From: Thermoplasmata archaeon | Lineage (GTDB): Archaea; Thermoplasmatota; Thermoplasmata; Thermoplasmatales; Thermoplasmataceae | DNA length: 6,989 bases | Assembly: GCA_021804185.1 (NCBI GenBank) | Contig: JAJZKL010000054.1 | Coordinates: forward strand, 1-6,989 | Direction: 5' to 3' | Part shown: piece by piece, positions 5,757-6,989 of the stretch | Position numbering within the stretch: the first letter of the stretch is position 1 | How the letters are laid out: each line of letters opens with the position of its first letter | Notes under the pieces: model-generated | Databases searched by the model: none | Told to the model about the DNA's origin: nothing | The model's input: the letters and a program-made list of their open reading frames with translations, nothing else | Translations under genes and position numbers: made by a program

Positions 5757-6989
5757 TTAACTTCCTGAACTGACTTCGTATACTTCAAGTGTTCCGTTTC
5801 TGACAACCAGAGAATTGTTCACGGCCAGTTCATAGAGGTCAAAGTAGTGAGTGATGGAGCCGTCAAGCTGCGATACACTATGCACGGTCTTGGAGGTCAC
5901 AGCATGGTTATATGTCAATGCGGTAATCACGTTGTCCACAATAGTCCCTGCAAAGAAACCGTCCCCAACAACCGTCGTGTCATTGCTGTATGTCGTATTA
6001 TAATCACCTGAAGTACCGTTGATATCATATGAAACAAGTGTGTAGTCCGTTATGTTCCTGATCTGTGTAACATTGAAACCAATCCCAATGCCCGTGAGAT
6101 CACCACTGCTGTTAAGGTATATGAATTCAGAGGAGGTACCGTTGATCTGGAAATATTCCTGCTTGATGTTCAAGATGCTAATATGGCCATATGCCGGGCC
6201 ACCGCTGGAATTAAACAGGTAGTATGTAGAGGTGTCGAAGTATGTTATGCTTTCATTGAGGTAAAAATTCTCCACAATTGGAATGACATATCCAGAACTC
6301 GTGGGAATAACAATATCTGCACTTGGATCATATTCAGTTGCGTTCGCGAAGAACGAGTCAGTTTTAAGAATGCTGTAATCTGCAAGATATGCGCTTGTTG
6401 TTGTGATGCCAGATGAAGCCAGTATTTCAGTGACGCTGTTGCTGTCATTAAGGAATGCTGCGGATGCCGGAATGGATTCTGTTGTCAGGTTTGTCTGGGG
6501 ACTCTGGAAATAGGAATCATTGAAACTGAATGTGCTGGAGATCATATGTGAGACAGCTGTTTCCTGTGTTGTGTTTATCATGAAGTTCAAGGCAGATCTG
6601 ATCCAGAGGTTCTCGTCATTGATTACTTCCACCTTAATTGTCCTGGTTCCATGAAGCAGTGAGAGATATGGTGAAAGATTGATGACATGAGGAGGATACA
6701 CCTCAGCACCTATGCCCAGAATGGGCTGCCACAGGAACAGATCCCCGCCACCGGTCTGAATATTCGGATACGGCTCCACTGTTGCCACAAGTTCGTTTCC
6801 GATAAATATCCTGAATTCCCTGAATGGAGGCTGCAAGGTATACCAGAACTCGTCGTTTCCGTTCTGCTGCTCATAGAAGTTGATATAGGCCGAACTGATG
6901 TTTTCAGGGAAGGTAACATTTGTCGTTCTGGTAACATTGAACGGTATTGGCACATTGTTGGGGAATGCATTTCTGGGCGTTGGAAAACC
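5757..6989 (-). CDS. Peptide:N-glycanase A-like exported protein (PNGase A family), 5'-truncated by the window edge
   Basis: The visible 410 residues run in frame to the right edge, so the start, any signal peptide and the first part of the PNGase A domain are outside; the GTG at 6953 is not the true start. Numbering from that codon, the match to the PNGase A family is: a strand reaching DEFWYTL at 34-40; FREFRIFI at 44-51 with PYP at 61-63; TGGGDLFLWQPILGIG at 67-82; PPHVINLSPYLSLL at 87-100; then the TIKVEV strand. The remainder is Ser/Thr/Asn-rich and probably beta-structured, with no C-terminal membrane segment. It has no Cys, very few Lys and about 20 N-X-S/T sequons, which fits an extracellular, heavily glycosylated acidophile protein. 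Plant PNGase A removes N-glycans from glycopeptides; whether the archaeal relatives do so is not something I can establish. It is separated from the amidohydrolase operon by 198 bp and seems unrelated to it. Confidence 0.78.
   Translation of the reverse strand, partial: GFPTPRNAFPNNVPIPFNVTRTTNVTFPENISSAYINFYEQQNGNDEFWYTLQPPFREFRIFIGNELVATVEPYPNIQTGGGDLFLWQPILGIGAEVYPPHVINLSPYLSLLHGTRTIKVEVINDENLWIRSALNFMINTTQETAVSHMISSTFSFNDSYFQSPQTNLTTESIPASAAFLNDSNSVTEILASSGITTTSAYLADYSILKTDSFFANATEYDPSADIVIPTSSGYVIPIVENFYLNESITYFDTSTYYLFNSSGGPAYGHISILNIKQEYFQINGTSSEFIYLNSSGDLTGIGIGFNVTQIRNITDYTLVSYDINGTSGDYNTTYSNDTTVVGDGFFAGTIVDNVITALTYNHAVTSKTVHSVSQLDGSITHYFDLYELAVNNSLVVRNGTLEVYEVSSGS

Noticed and set aside
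6183..6448. Open frames on both strands inside the glycanase-like gene
   Set aside because: They are shadows of the long minus-strand frame, with compositions unlike a folded protein and no promoter.
1..6989. CRISPR array, insertion sequence, tRNA or rRNA gene
   Set aside because: No regularly spaced repeats, transposase motifs, terminal inverted repeats or recognisable RNA-gene sequence were seen; almost all of the window is covered by enzyme genes.

Overview
The window most likely comes from an archaeon, probably an acidophile of the Thermoplasmata type. Three things point there: AT-rich TATA-like boxes lie 24-26 bases upstream of ATG codons with no Shine-Dalgarno sequence (leaderless transcripts); there is a sequon-rich, cysteine-free, peptide:N-glycanase A-like exported protein; and the small-molecule enzymes are archaeal in style. 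The taxonomic call is inference, and base composition was judged only by eye (near the mid-40s % GC).

Layout: (i) 51-1394, minus: FAD-dependent dehydrogenase/reductase of the fumarate reductase flavoprotein family. (ii) 1395-1480: a short divergent promoter region. (iii) 1481-2296, plus: C-C lyase of the isocitrate lyase/PEP mutase superfamily. (iv) 5558-2319, minus: a three-gene operon with overlapping reading frames, in transcription order a hydantoinase/dihydropyrimidinase-like cyclic amidohydrolase, then the large and small subunits of an aconitase-family hydro-lyase (LeuC/LeuD-like). This operon converges on the lyase gene with a 22-bp gap. (v) 5559-5756: AT-rich intergenic DNA with the operon promoter and a perfect 15-bp palindrome. 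(vi) 5757-6989, minus: the C-terminal 410 residues of a PNGase A-like secreted protein that runs off the right edge.

The first five genes read as one degradative module. The amidohydrolase could open a cyclic amide or imide. The flavoprotein could introduce or remove a C=C bond next to a carbonyl or carboxylate. The LeuCD-type hydratase could add water across that bond, and the lyase could split the resulting 2-hydroxy acid into pyruvate or glyoxylate plus a second acid. The hydratase-lyase pair matches the class of chemistry in the last steps of anaerobic nicotinate breakdown (2,3-dimethylmaleate hydratase, then 2,3-dimethylmalate lyase); the methylcitrate or isocitrate routes use related enzymes. 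The real substrate cannot be read from sequence alone. Several substrate-determining positions depart from the textbook enzymes: the LeuD recognition loop and its GSSR-P motif, an extended active-site loop in the hydantoinase, and Tyr in place of two Arg in the flavoprotein. That is why an undescribed substrate is a serious possibility. The glycanase-like gene appears unrelated to this module.
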